DNA from: Osmia lignaria lignaria
Lineage: Eukaryota > Arthropoda > Insecta > Hymenoptera > Megachilidae
Reading direction: 5' to 3'
Assembly (NCBI RefSeq): GCF_051020975.1
Contig: NC_135040.1
Location: 7,185,501-7,249,500 of the forward strand
DNA: 64,000 bases
Shown in pieces: positions 1-13,167 of the stretch. The notes beneath the pieces were generated by a model. The model was not told the DNA's origin. It did no database searches and saw only the letters and a list, made by a program, of their open reading frames with translations. The stretch's first letter is position 1. The number at the start of each line of letters is the position of its first letter. The position numbers were made by a program, and so were the translations under genes.

Positions 1-71
1 AAGGACAAACAGAGGTATAATTCTCATTCTGTTTATATAATCATTAAACTGTAATTTAAAAAATTTTGTAG

Positions 72-390
72 GTACCAAGTCAAGAAACACCAATATACCA
101 CCATTTTATAGCATTTATCCAAAGAAATGGAGTCTTATATGAATTAGGTGAAAATCTCTATGTTAAGGAAATGTATGATACATAATAGTATGAGAATATC
201 ACGATTAATTTGATAAGTATTCAAACTTTCAGATGGACGTAAATCTGGTCCTATTGAGCATGGTGCAACTAGTCCAGAAACACTATTAGAAGATGCTGCA
301 CGCGTGTGTAAAGAATATATGGCTCGTGATCCGGAAGAAGTGTGTTTTACAGTTGTTGCTCTTGTCAATAGTGATGCAGAAGCATTTTGA
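72..390 (+). CDS. UCHL3: Ubiquitin C-terminal hydrolase, UCH-L3 type (3' end only)
   Basis: A cysteine deubiquitinase that removes small adducts from the ubiquitin C-terminus. Only the last two exons are in the window: 72-147 and 233-390, with acceptors at 70-71 and 231-232 and a GT donor at 148. The first encodes VPSQETPIYHHFIAFIQR and ends ...LYEL; the second begins D-G-R-K-S-G-P-I-E-H-G and ends DAEAF-stop. The His before F-I-A and the Asp of LDGRK are the catalytic His and Asp of the family (His169 and Asp184 in human UCHL3). The C-terminal helix LLEDAARVCKEYMARDPEEV matches UCH-L3 rather than the longer UCHL5/BAP1 proteins, which continue past this point. The catalytic Cys and the N-terminal half lie upstream of the window. 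The 5' boundary here is the edge of the sequence, not a truncation of the gene. Confidence 0.93.
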
Positions 391-3300
391 CTTAATACCT
401 AAAATGTAATGTATACACTTTTTAAATAATTTATTTTCTATACTATATATACATATACATTTGCTCTATTAATTTGCATTTATTAACATTTGCTTGTTAC
501 TATATTGTAATATGTGTATTATTCATAAAATAAGTACATGCTTATAAATATTTGTCCTACTATCAACAAATATAATTCTTCTTTTTTATGTAAATGTTTA
601 ATAACAAAAAATATTCAAGTATTATTTGAATGCGTTTAGTTTTGAAAGTATTAATTTTGGTTTAGATCTTAATTTTTATACATATATATTTTTAAATCAA
701 TTGATATTTTGATAATTTAATAATATTATATTAATTGCTAGAATTCATTTTTATTTTGAATTTATAATTTAATGAAATTTGTAGTTACGATTGTTTGCTC
801 ATAGTTTTTAAGATTTATTATGAGCACGTAAAATTTAATGCATATTGAAATGATGAATACAAATATAAAAATATATTTTTTGTTCACAACTCGTACAGGG
901 AAAATATCTTTGTTTCCTCTATCATCAGAGATCGCAAAACTTGTCGGTCACTGACCAGAAGCTAGCAAAAGCCTAGTTATTTTAGATCCTCTTCCGAGAG
1001 GGAGAAAGAGAACATCTTGGCACCACTCTCTAAATAGTAGCTTTAAAACGCAAAATAAAATTGAAATGTAGGCCTGCAACTGCTTGTATGCTACATCTCA
1101 TTATTTCTTACGTAATACGATGCAATTTACAGATAAATAGGAACAAAAAAAAGACGAATTTCATTACAGGAATTATTCGACCGAAGACGAACTAAATCTT
1201 TTAAAGTTTACAGCGACAAGATAGTCATCAACAAGGTATTAGTTACGTGTTAGTCATTGTTTGCCTGTAGTCCATTTCAAAGGAAAAACTTTCCATGTGA
1301 ATCAAACTTGTTTAACTTTTGTCTTTACTATTACTTCGTTCTAGAAAACTTTCCACATTCCCCCTTGGTGTGCCACAGTTAAATTCCTATGTAAGATAAC
1401 ACCAATTTTTTTTTTATCTGTCACATCGTAACGTTATAATGCACAATTTTTTCTTATATCGTCTAATTATCGCGCAACCCTATTATGTAACAATTGTTTT
1501 TTCAATTGTTAAGCAGTGTATTTTCAGTTGTCAACGAAATATGCAGTTGCCTGATTAATTGTAAAATGCACCAAAGAAACTGAATACTTCGCAATACAAA
1601 TACCTTTGAGGTCTTTTACATTGTTTCTCCATTGTAGCGGTGGGAAATTCTTGGCGTGATAGTCAAAGCGACAAAAGGTGATCATAGTATTTTACATAGG
1701 GACATTAAAACTGTAAAAATCATCTTTCATTGATATTTCAATTTATAAGATTGTATGAATTACTTCTTCCTTTTTTTTCTTTTCTAGCAAGAATGGTTTG
1801 AAGATTGTGTCCATTGTATTAGATAAGACGAGTAACGAAGTTGGGTTGCATTTGTGCAAACACATGGTTCAATAGCCGAAGAATTCTGTTAGGTCAACTC
1901 AAATTTCCTTACTAATGCGTCACCAGAGTGGAAAATTTGGAAGCCCTTGCGTTTCGAGTTGAGATACGACGATAAAACTGATCGTACTTCCAAAAAGAGC
2001 GCGTATCAGTGATCTCCTGATCAAATAACATGTTCAATTATTTGATCCGTTGAATGGCGGGATGATCAGTAGTTACCGATACCAAAAACCTTAAATAATC
2101 AAGTAATTATTTACTCGAATCGAGTATCCTCCTCCTTTTCGAAGTCGGATAATGTTGTATCGATAACGCGCTCTAATTAAAAGCTTGAATTATTAATTAT
2201 CTTTATTATAGTTATATGAAACATAATCATTTTCAATATGCAAGTCATCGTGTAAATAGCAACAAAAGATATGCATAGGTTGTTGTTTTTAATCTGTTGA
2301 ACGGTACATCGAGAATATTTATATCTAGTACATTGACTGTACATATAAACGAAAGACGGTGGACCTGGAAGATTTGATATTCAATGGAAAAAAACTGGCA
2401 AAGGATCGTCATACGTACATATATACACGCACACGGAAAGACGAATCTTATTTTTACATGATAATCGTATTTACGTGGACGTAAAGTTTAAACTTTTACA
2501 AATCGAGGGTATCAATTTAAATTAATGTTTCTTAATTGATGCAATATCGCTTGAAATCTTGACATTTCTTAATTTTTATAATAATCAGAGATATGTAATT
2601 CTATTGTTAATTTTGTGTAAAAAAAAATTATAGAACAGTTGCCGCGTTTTATGGGCGCGCAATTTTGAATTTCAATAGATGGCGCGTGCTTTTATTGAAC
2701 CGGGCACGCGGTAATTGTTCAAAGTAAATTGACTTACGCTATTTTTTCCATAGAATCGATGATTCGCCATATGAGTTCTACTAAGAAATTGATATTGGTT
2801 ATTAAATTACAGAATGAACAAAATATTCTATATTTAATACATGGCTGCTTTAATTTAAGGTCGTACCGCGCCTATAAAAATGTTATGTACATACACGTAC
2901 GACCTCGATTCCATTTATGGTTTACGTTATACAGGATGTTTCATGACGTATGGATATAACTTCATTGCTGAATGTTTGAAAGTTGGAGATATTAAGATCT
3001 TTGTAAACACACGTGTACTATGTATGTACTTTAGTTATAGGCATTAATATTTCAATATTTATAATATCAATATCTAGGTATTTATTATCATTTTTTAATT
3101 ACTCTAACGATAAGTAAAAATGCGATCAATTAATCTTGTTTACGAATGTCTAGTTTAGTTTAATCTCTTTATCTATGACATTACATGAAACATAGAAATG
3201 ATGAAATAAGGAGTGAAGTCTACTGTATGTTCACGCAAGCAAAGGATTAAATCGTCCAGAAAAATAAAAGGAAATAAATGTACGAAATCTCAAAGAAATC

Positions 3301-4119
3301 CGATAAAAGGAGATAAAGCGGACATAGCAATAAATTTATTGCACCGATTATATCGTTGGATTATGATCCTTCTGTCTCTGATTGTGAGATAATTTCAAGA
3401 ATGTTAGTCAGCGACTTCATGGAATTTTAATAGAAACACGTAATATTTCGTTCGACGATACTTAACGGCATTGGAATAGACGATAAGGAGGTAAGAAGAA
3501 ACTTGAATTCGCAATTACTTATACGCGAGCCGGTCACTTGGTACGCAATAATAAACATTGTATCAATGAAAAGGATACTTATGGAGGTCGAAGAGTCATT
3601 GATTCCATTGCTTATAGCTTATAGAGCTTCGTCCTTACAATTAAATCCGTGCCGGAAGTAACTTCAGAAGGTACTCTCGCTTATCCAATAAGTTTAAACC
3701 TTTGCCATCAGCTACAAAATTATTTGTAAAATAAAATTTAAATAAAAATAAAAATTTCCTCCATCGGATGAGGGTTCAATTTAATTGTAAAACATTTCAA
3801 AACATACTTTTCTATTTATTAAATTCATGAATTGTTGTTATTATACAGGCTTAAGATCATGCACGAAAAGAAGTAGTGACATTCTGTGGTTGCTACGGAA
3901 GTCAGTTTTCCAGCGGTTGAAAACGTGTCCACGACCCCGAGGATGTACAGTTCACGGCATAGACAACGGAAATTCATGGGTCGTTCGCGTTCCACGGCTC
4001 GTCAAGGAGGCGAGCCAAGAATGACACGGGTCGGGGTAAGCAACGGCAAAATAACAACAAGGAGCAAGCAGCGGTCTTTGCTGGTTGCCTCGAGGCTCGA
4101 GCGTCCTCAGTAGCGCGAC
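391..4119. other. Intergenic, AT-rich, no gene seen
   Basis: After the stop at 390 there is presumably a short 3' UTR. Beyond it the sequence is AT-rich with scattered stops in all frames. I see no exon with coding character, no RNA gene and no clear repeat family up to the GC-richer patch near 3.95 kb. Confidence 0.6.
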
Positions 4120-4248
4120 TTCGTTTCAGTCGCGCGGAAACAGCCGACCGTTGCACGTGCTTACGGACAGAAAGACGATTATCGCCACCATCCATGGGTT
4201 ACCAGTACCCGTTTACACATTTGGATATTTTAAATTGACCTTAACAAA
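4120..4248 (+). promoter_or_regulatory. Candidate non-coding first exon, possibly of the SLC36 gene
   Basis: A locally GC-rich stretch (about 3.9-4.25 kb) ends in a textbook splice donor, AAA|GTGAGT, at 4249. The downstream SLC36 gene needs an upstream leader exon, because its ATG (13168) lies immediately after a splice acceptor (13166-13167). This is the best-looking upstream donor on the same strand. The start of the exon is not defined by the sequence, and other leader exons (for example near 11.6-11.9 kb) are possible. RNA evidence is absent, so this is inference. Confidence 0.3.
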
Positions 4249-6465
4249 GTGAGTACTATCTTGCTTCATTTTTATTTTTTTAATTTTATTTCGGCATCGA
4301 CCCGTACCCGCGTTCAAAGGAGATCAGGGTGACTACAGATTAGGCAAATATTTTATATTCTTCTTGGTTCAAACAACTGCGAGGGTAGACGTAAAAATTA
4401 AGAAATATTATTCAATTTAGTTGAAATAGAACTTACGTCAGACTTAGAAATGCTTTGTTCGCTAAGTGTTAAACGGTGTTTCGTTGAGATTTTAGATAAT
4501 TTTTAAACATTTTAAATTATTCTTTTTAAATATATAGAAGTTTGCCGTTTAGAAATTTGAGTATCTAATTTTAGTCGAAGTACCGTTTGTATACGTAGGT
4601 TTGGGTCGAGATTGACCCGGTACCGTTGTTCGATGATTAAACGACCAGTGAATGCGTTATTTGCGAATCTGTTATAGAATTTCTTAGAAATATTTTTTTA
4701 ATTTAATTACGTCATTAATATTATTTAAATGAGCGAAATTATTACGACTGGAAAAGAAACATAGTACAAAGAGTAGAAAAGATAATTAAGAAATTTGTTT
4801 CAGAATAGTTGTTTTTTCGACACGTCAAAGACCCGGCCGCACTTGAAGCGACGAGGTAGATCAAACAGCACCATTATCAATGTTTACAGGATAATATGCT
4901 TAACAAAAGTGTCTCTTCATAATAAACTTTACTCGTTTCCTTAAACGATAAGTTCGACTTGGAACAAAATTACCAAGCGTTAAGATACAATTTTAGTATT
5001 TTATGACTAGCATTTGAATATGTTAATTCTGTCGAACAACGCCGGTCGGTTTTCTTTTATTATTAGTTCAACAAATTCTTAGAAAATCAATTTTAAACGA
5101 TGCAGTTTTACAATTATTTCAATGTGGAACATTAGTCATGAGGTGCAAGCGAGCCGGTTGGACGGTTTGATTTAGAGAGAGTTTTAAATAAACTGTCTGA
5201 CAATTGGGACGCGATTACATGCGTCGAACATCGCGCTTTTTTGTTGTTTATGCAATTTACATACGTATTCCATCGAATTCTAAAGAGTTGTTATAATTTT
5301 ATAGCATCCTCGTGTTCATCAACTAGTGCGAATGCGAATTACGTATAAGCATTTGGTATTTTTATTCTTATCGGGCAGTGGCTCTTAATTCGAGTAATCT
5401 CTTAATAGCCGCTATTATCGTGGATTCGAATGACAATAATGAATTGAATCGGGTGTGAAAAGTCCGATTTTTCTTGGATCTCGCGTTTAATCCGTGCGAG
5501 AAGAAACGGTTAATATAGCTTCGTGACCGTTGTTCTGATCCTGTGTAAAAATTATTCGGCTATTTGAACAAACCGAATTGATGTCTGTGTTTGCATTCGG
5601 TGTTTGGTTCACGAGGATCCGTGCATCTATGCTGTGATCATTCATGGACAGTTGTGTTTACATTTGAATTAGCATGAACAGTGGTTTGTTAGTATGATAG
5701 GAATGAACTTTCAGTTTACGAATTAACACTTTGTAAGACGATTGAAATTAATAATCGCGAATTAATTTACTTAATTACTTGAATTGCTCGTTACATTCTT
5801 CGGGTATGATGCGTGCGATATCTATCAAGAATGTAATCTCCGTTTATAGTTTAGGATATGAAAAGTCATGGTTATTGATATTCAAAGCAACCTGGTTATC
5901 AGTATTAGATGATAACGAATCAAAACTTCTCGTTAGATTATAAATGAGATGTTAATTTCGTGATACGCAATCTTTTTGAAAGGAAAGAGAGAACGAATAA
6001 TCTTATCGATACATTAACTTCAAGGAGCATCGATAATGCTCTGATTACGTTTAATAAATATAAATTTGCATCTTTTTTTGCAACAAAGATGCAAATATTA
6101 TTATTTAATTACAAAATTCAATTATAGATTATGCATATTAGAAACGTACGAATGTTGTGTCTTTTATAGATAATCAGTTCTTAATGTTTCGCAATAATTT
6201 GGCAATATTTATTCCGTTTTTTGGACTCATGCTCAATTTCAGTAATATTAAACATTTAGGGTCATCGATAACATTTCGGTAGAAAATTCACGATAATAGA
6301 AGTATATTATTATTTAAGTAAATGATTGAACACATGCTTGACAAAATTGGAATGTTGGCCATTTTTGGGAAAATAGGAATAACAAGGTGATAAATATAGA
6401 ATTGTAGGATATACAAGTGAGTTACGTACTTGCGCTAGTATATTCATTTATCCTACTAATGTAAA

Positions 6466-6851
6466 CTAGGACTTAATACTCTACTAACCACTTGCTCAAT
6501 CGTTTACATAAGTCTAGTAAACGGATTTTTCCTATTAGTCTTACTCATTCCACCATTTATTCTAGCAATGTGATCTACTATCCTATTTTTATTGTTTTCA
6601 ATACTTCAACAATCATTTATTCTACCTTTTGTACAAATATATTACAAATTTCGTCTATTTTTACCATTTGTTACTACCATTTGTTGACTTTACTACTTAT
6701 CACTCTACTAATGCAAATTTTATCAATCATTAGCTCACTACTTTACTTAAGTATAGTAATTATAGCTTTACTTATTTTACCAATATAAAATAGACTTTAA
6801 ATCTAGATTACATAAACGATTGGACAAGTGGTTGTAGAGTGCTAAAGCTAG
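6466..6851. mobile_element. MITE-like element with ~50-bp terminal inverted repeats
   Basis: Left arm 6466-6517 (starts CTAGGACTTAATACTCTACT) and right arm 6803-6851 are imperfect reverse complements: both contain AACCACTTG, CAATCGTTTA and a TAATCTAG or AAGTCTAG end. The 285 bp between them is AT-rich and encodes nothing convincing; the open frame inside it is low-complexity. This is the form of a non-autonomous DNA transposon. Exact ends and a target-site duplication could not be fixed by eye, so the element may extend somewhat further out. Confidence 0.55.
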
Positions 6852-8266
6852 CAAAAATTGATACAGTATACTAGTATACTTTAAACTAGTCCTAATACAC
6901 ACGGTAGTTGTACGACGAAGAGACGAGAGAAAGTTAACGGAAAACGAGTAGAATTTTTACACAGACATAGCCAGAGTACTTGTATTTTCACCAACTAAAT
7001 CTAGACCAATGAGTACCCTCCATAGGTTCTTGCTAATTGGATCCCCATTAGGATCATTAACACACGTTACACCCGTATTTGTCTCATGTTTGTTACAACA
7101 CGCGACGAGTCCACTGTACTCACAAACGATCGATGTGGTGCAACATATCCGTTGGTTGTCCGTCATTCATTTTTGGCGATAGTCCACAACGAATACCATT
7201 ACCTTAAAAATAAAGCCAACAGAAACTATATCTGATTTTCCATTCATGCAAATCGATCTGATAATTCGCTTGTTCAAGAACGAACTGGTTAGAAATTATG
7301 CGACTGGAATGCGGATCTTTTAAATTATAATATGCTAATTTAATCAGCGATATTAAAATCTCTTCGAGACTATTTTACGATTGAAATAACGATCAGTTTG
7401 TTTTTGTTTGTCGAAATACCGATTCTTTAACAAATGGCCATTTTGACTGAACGATTTTTCTTCCAAACGATGCTAATTTCTGTTTACCGTTTAAATGGGG
7501 CGCGTTAATCAGATTTCTGTGCAAATCATCCTCCTGAAAGGATGATTGGTATAACTGGGTTAATCTTATCGCAAGAAAAAATGGCACGTCCAAGCAAATA
7601 TTGACGATCGATTTGGCGATGAAGAGTTGACTGGTGAATCTTGGCTGATGATACATTGTGGCATGTGCAACAAACGTGATGGTATTGCGTCGTTTCTGCT
7701 ACCTCTTTCTTTTTCTTTGTTCATTACAACGAACGAAGAAGGACACGAGTTTTCCGTAAATATATTTCTAAAGATAATAGGACAGAAATTTTTTCATATT
7801 GTAATTTATTTGTAGTGGAACGAACTACATTTACCGGTATCTTTACATTGCAAAGCTTAGAGTAACTTCTTTTATTTATCCTTAAGGTAGTATTCAAGGT
7901 TTACCGTGCTAATGACTTCCTGTCACTCGTTGTTATTTAAACAACTGGCAGTTTGTTTCGTCTATCCGTGAATCGATCGATTTGCAAAATGAACAGAATA
8001 CTAGGAATATTTATTGAAAGTATCACAACGAAACAGAGACAATGAGTTCGATAAAGGGTGTACTGGTATACTGGTATCCTAATTTCTTATCAGCTTCTCA
8101 ATAGTTCCTAGGAAGTTGCGTTGGCTAGTGTTGATTGAACCTTCTTAACAATAATTTCAATTTTATTCCCAACAATTTCATCCAACTACTACTTTTTATT
8201 TTCCACGATTAGATACATTAATTTTATCGTCCTTACATAAATTTAATTTTCAACCCCTTCGCGCAG

Positions 8267-8340
8267 GACGCATATGGTGTGTCATAAGACGCACGCGTTG
8301 CGTCCTCGGTTGCATCGGCACAGGACACACCTGATGCGTC
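8267..8340. repeat. CpG-rich nested inverted repeat
   Basis: The 17-mer at 8267-8283 (GACGCATATGGTGTGTC) is the reverse complement of 8324-8340 (GACACACCTGATGCGTC) apart from two positions. Between them 8288-8304 (GACGCACGCGTTGCGTC) is itself nearly palindromic. The block is far richer in CpG than its surroundings. It could form a cruciform, be a transposon remnant, or be a cluster of binding sites. Confidence 0.45.
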
Positions 8341-11300
8341 ATCGGTCGGGAACGACGTAAATGTCTGTTGTGTCGAGCGAGGTCGGTCAATGCTGAAATG
8401 CAGCAAACCAGTGTTTCTTGTTCCTTGCGTTTTTCCGTCGAGCGAAGTTCAGCTGCGGCTACGCTCGCTTTCCTATTACTACGGAAGGAAAGTGTGTCGT
8501 GTTTCGTCGGAGGGAAAAATCGTAAATGGTAAAGGAATAATAAAATCAGAATCTGGTCGATTATCTAATCCATTGGCTAACGTTAGTTTCCAAAATCCTA
8601 ATTCGAAGGATCAATTTTTTATTTTATTGCTTCGTAGCAATCGTTTAATACATACATCATCTTAGCTATAAAACTTTCTTAAATCCATGCGCCAGCCAAG
8701 AGTCAATGTAAACATTCAAACAATGTATATAGTGTGTTTCTTAAATGGCGTATTTCGTGTACGTGACGCGGCTCGTGCTCTTAAAATAACGCGATTTTCT
8801 AAATTAGTACCTCTCATTTACACCTCTTTTCGGTCTCCCCTTGTATCTTATTAAAGACGCCTCTTTTGTAAGTAACAAATCATCCTTCAACAATAGCACA
8901 GCTTAAGTTTCGTCACAGTGTCGGTATTGTAATAAACGAAAAAGAATTTGATTGAGTCATAAATAACAATAGCAATTCGTGTAGGAAAATTTCTATAGAA
9001 ATTTCTCGATATTTAGTAAGTTCCTTTGGAAAAAGACAATGAAATGTTGCTTAAATGTTAATTGAATCGGAACAGAAGAAAATAAGGTCCAAAAGAAACT
9101 GGTCCGTATAGCACCCAGCGAAATGTTAATTAAAAACACGTATTGGGCTTGTATCAAGAGTGCGAATGGATCAAAGTCAGGCTAATAGGAAGGCTAATTC
9201 TAGACGAGACGATGTTCTGGCTCAGACTCGTGTGTTTCTTCCTGGTGCGATGCACGTGGTGCAGAAGCGAATTCCTTAAGTTCAACGGGGGCGCCGCGTT
9301 ATCGAACGCCTCTGCTATCCTTGCAACGATGAAAGTTCGATGCAAAAAATATCTGGCATTGGTTATTTTCGATTGAGCTCCGTTTACACACGCGTATGAC
9401 TATGCAATTCCTGTCATTTAAAGAAGAAAATAACAAAAAAAAAAGATGATGCTATACATGTCTTGTGATAAATTATTACGACAAAGATATATTACTTATA
9501 CGTGTTGCATTCTTTCTTTGAATTATTTCTTCTGCTCGACAATTGTTTCAAAAGAATTCTGTATCTTTCATAGAGCGTTAATTGCATCGATTTATTCGTT
9601 AGTTAATTTCAATAAAATTTGTAGGTCCTTTCTTAAATACAGCCGTTGTTCAATCAATTCAGAGCTATTTATATCGTTCATAGGAATCATTGAGTGAATT
9701 AGATTGACATAAATTTCGGACGAATCGCAATAACGTTTATCGTAATTGTACCGAGAACCATAATCGCGTCAAGAATCGCATTAGAGGGGTAATTGAGTTA
9801 AAAGAATAATTCATGCCCTTTGCCACTGTAATAAGGCGAGTACGCCTCTATGAATCGAAGAATGGGCCACTAATTTATAATTGGAAACGTGTACTTCAGT
9901 CTATTTACCATAATATGACCCTTTTATTTGTGTCCAATTTTAGGGTCAATTGCTGCTTAATTTCCTGCCTTGCTTCTTGTCTTTTCTTCAATATAAAATA
10001 ATTGCAAAAGAAAAGTAGTTAATCAAGATAATGATGTGTAAGCTGTGCGTTACAAAGAAAAAATATGGTAGACATTTGTTTATTTTCTCTTCTGTTTCTT
10101 AGACATATACGATATGATTGATTGTTTAAATAATCCTCGACAGATTGTATTTCTGTCCCGTATTTCAATCGAGTACAAATGGATATCTTATAATAGAAAT
10201 TCAACGCTAGAATATTAGCAAAGCGGAGAACCGTGTTTCAAAATAAATATGAAATAAGAAAACTTCTTTTTCTAGATCGTTCACGTTGCTGGATTAATTT
10301 TTATTACCATTGTGTTTTCAGTTATAACATGAATTACTGTACGCGCGTTTGTGTTTTATCTGTTTCGTTCCGTTTGTCTTCTCGCCAAAAGATAACCGTT
10401 AATTAGTCTCGCGATGGAGACTAATCGCGAGTTATCACCGGGATGAAATTTTCAAACAAATCTTCGTCAACGAAATGCAAGAAAATGACGTTACATTTTC
10501 CTTGAACTAGACAATTCCTGGAGATGAGAATGTTTCAATTTCGAGTAAGTGAGATTTATCGTTTCATTAATCCTTCGAAGTTGTCAAATTTTTCGAAGAT
10601 ATTTCATTAATACGTTAAATCGTAAAAAAAATTAGAATCGTTAGAATGATTGCGACATGTACGCAAATTGTCGATAGATACGCAAAGTGCGAAATATCGA
10701 TAATCGCAATCAATTAAAACCTCATTGATACGTAAATTAATACTCGAGATATGTTTTTATTTACTTAGCCGCTTTTTTATCCTTTTAATCGTAAATGTAA
10801 CTTTCTCATCGTTATGAAGTCAGTGATAACGCTTATCACTGTTATCTGCAATTGGCCTACCAAATAACGAATTCATCCAAACGTAACTAGATGCAATTCG
10901 CGTTAGATCGCAATACCGAAAGGTTTCAATTGAATTTGAAACACTGGAACAAAACGTAAAAGAAACTATTCTGCTTAAAAGCTGTAAAATTACATGTTTT
11001 TACGCTTTGGTTCTTAACTGTCCGTGTAATCGTCACGTAAGGTGCTATTACAAACGATAATCTTTGTGATAAAAAAAAAAAGAACGATTTTACCTAAACC
11101 GTTTATCGTCAGAGCGTAGGACGTAATTACTGTCGAATTAGACACCTAAAATGGTACTAGCCCTTTTTTCACTGATTGAATGACACCTGGCATAATTGAC
11201 TTCTTCCTTGTTACGAAATCCTCGACCTTCCAGAAGGAAACGATTAGCTATTGTCAAAGCTTTTGTTACGCTTCCTGTATTTTGTTGTTTGTTATAACAT

Positions 11301-13167
11301 TGTTTAGCAATCATCTGAACTATTGAAACAGAAAAATTAAGGCTTGAATCATTTTTCTATGAAAATACCCTTTCAGAATACGATTGTTCCATATTGTAAT
11401 CGAAATTTTCCATTGAAATTCTTTTGCAATTAATATTAATGCTACTTAGAATCTTCTTAAATCTTTTCTCCTTCAGTTATTCACAATGTTCGTTATTAAT
11501 GAGCTCGCAGTCAACGTGTTAATAATTACAATTTCTTGTTTATACCAGCAGGGATGAGATTACAATTTTTGTTTCATTTCATACACGATACGAAGGTAGT
11601 TGTGTTGCAACACGATTGCAGAAACCTTTGATAAATGAGTCACGATTTGAGTTCAACGAGTCTGCAGCGGAATTCGGTCAGCGAGTAGGATGTTCCAAGC
11701 GTATCAAACATTGTACAGCGTGTTGTAACTAAGCGATTAGAAACAGGCACGTGTTTCTTTTTGCGATTTTAGTTATCGTCCGTTCGTCGGTTAAGGGAGA
11801 AGATTGCTTGTCTCAATAGCTATCTCGTTGAAAGTTTTCCAGCGTGAAAGCAGGGAAGAACCGGTTAAAAAGTGATTCGTGTCCGCGCGATGATAACACG
11901 CGTTCATGCTTTCGATCGCTTCATTAGCGCGGAAAATGAGTGGGTGTTAATCAATCGCCGCGTCACTTTAATTATAATGAAGTTTCATTGTCTCTCAGTT
12001 CTTTCAGTATCGTGTCCAATTTATCGTCAGATATTCGAAAATATAAAACCTTCAGTTCTTGTAAAATTTAATTACAAAGCATTTAGTACCACTAACGAGA
12101 GAGTTGTTTCTATGATACTCAGAATTTTTCTTCTCTCCTCATATAGTAATTAATTGAACAAATTCGAAGAAATTCCATGAACTCTTGATCTCTATTGTAA
12201 CACGTGAACAGTTCGGAATTGATGGATAAATAATTTTATTGTTCGCTTGATCGATTCACGCGTACACGTGTTCAGTGCGTACATCGGGCATGTGCTTGCG
12301 ATTTCTCGTGGTTCAGCAAGCTTCTTCTCGGTCTCGAAGTTCAATTTGCTTCGCAACCACGCACCGATTACTTAAGAAGTCAATCAATGACACTCATCAG
12401 TGTCGATGATTATTCGAAACGAGTCAGAAAAAAAAAGAGCAAGCCTTGGGTTCTTGCACGAAACGTGTTTATTTATCAATTTTTATCACTTCATTGTAGG
12501 TACAAAGTTCTTGCCACAAAGTCTGGATATGCTTAATTTCGATTATTTTATTTATACATAATAATAGAATTTCAGAAGTTTTTAATTTTGAAATTTAATT
12601 TGGAATTTTAGAATTTTAAAATAATGAAGGGACCAGTTTACATTTTTTTAGGAAGGGCCAGGCCCACTATTTATCCGATTTTACAGTACGGAAAATTCCG
12701 TAACCTTCAGTTATATTTTCCGTTAATAATCTTTCCTGTAGGTAAAGCGTTAAGAAACCGCTTGTTCTTGAATGAAAAGAGATGGTTCTTTGCACGATAT
12801 TTCTTTATCCGATCGCTGGTTGTTCGTTCATGAGGATGTCTAGTTAATAGCGGAATATTACTGGAGAAAATCGAAGGAAGCCGGTTAACAGATGTTCGGT
12901 CACGTTTCCGTGAGAAACTGTATCGTCTGATGTATCTTCCATTGAACTCCTTGCGACCTCGACTCCGATTGTTTGCCGGCGAAGAAAAGGCGGTTACGTC
13001 GTGGTTCGAGAACTTAATTAGACTTTGCAACGTTGAAGTAACTATGAATTGAATTCCCAACAACATGTCTGTTTTTATTCGTTGTTTTACGGCTAGCAAT
13101 AACGTTATATCGATCAGAGTTATTGATTGGTTCCGTTAATTGGAATTTTTTTCATTTCCTGTTACAG

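Larger units (their letters stand above)
4249..13167. other. Long non-coding stretch (intergenic or first intron)
   Basis: Nearly 9 kb without an exon I can support. Short open frames occur on both strands, but none has recognisable protein character or splice-site support. It contains the inverted-repeat element at 6466-6851 and the CpG-rich palindromic block at 8267-8340, described separately. If the leader exon ending at 4248 is right, this is the first intron of the SLC36 gene; long first introns in this gene type would be compatible with alternative promoters. Confidence 0.5.

Noticed and set aside
6492..6788. 98-codon open frame inside the inverted-repeat element
   Set aside because: Almost entirely Ile, Leu, Ser and Thr from AT-rich sequence; no transposase motif.
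6957..7166. Cys-rich 69-codon open frame on the - strand (begins MTDNQRICC)
   Set aside because: The composition looks somewhat protein-like, but a stop immediately precedes the ATG, no flanking exon is visible and I recognise no family.
12707..13099. 130-codon open frame on the - strand
   Set aside because: Just upstream of the transporter's first coding exon; basic, low-information sequence without motif or splice support; most likely chance.
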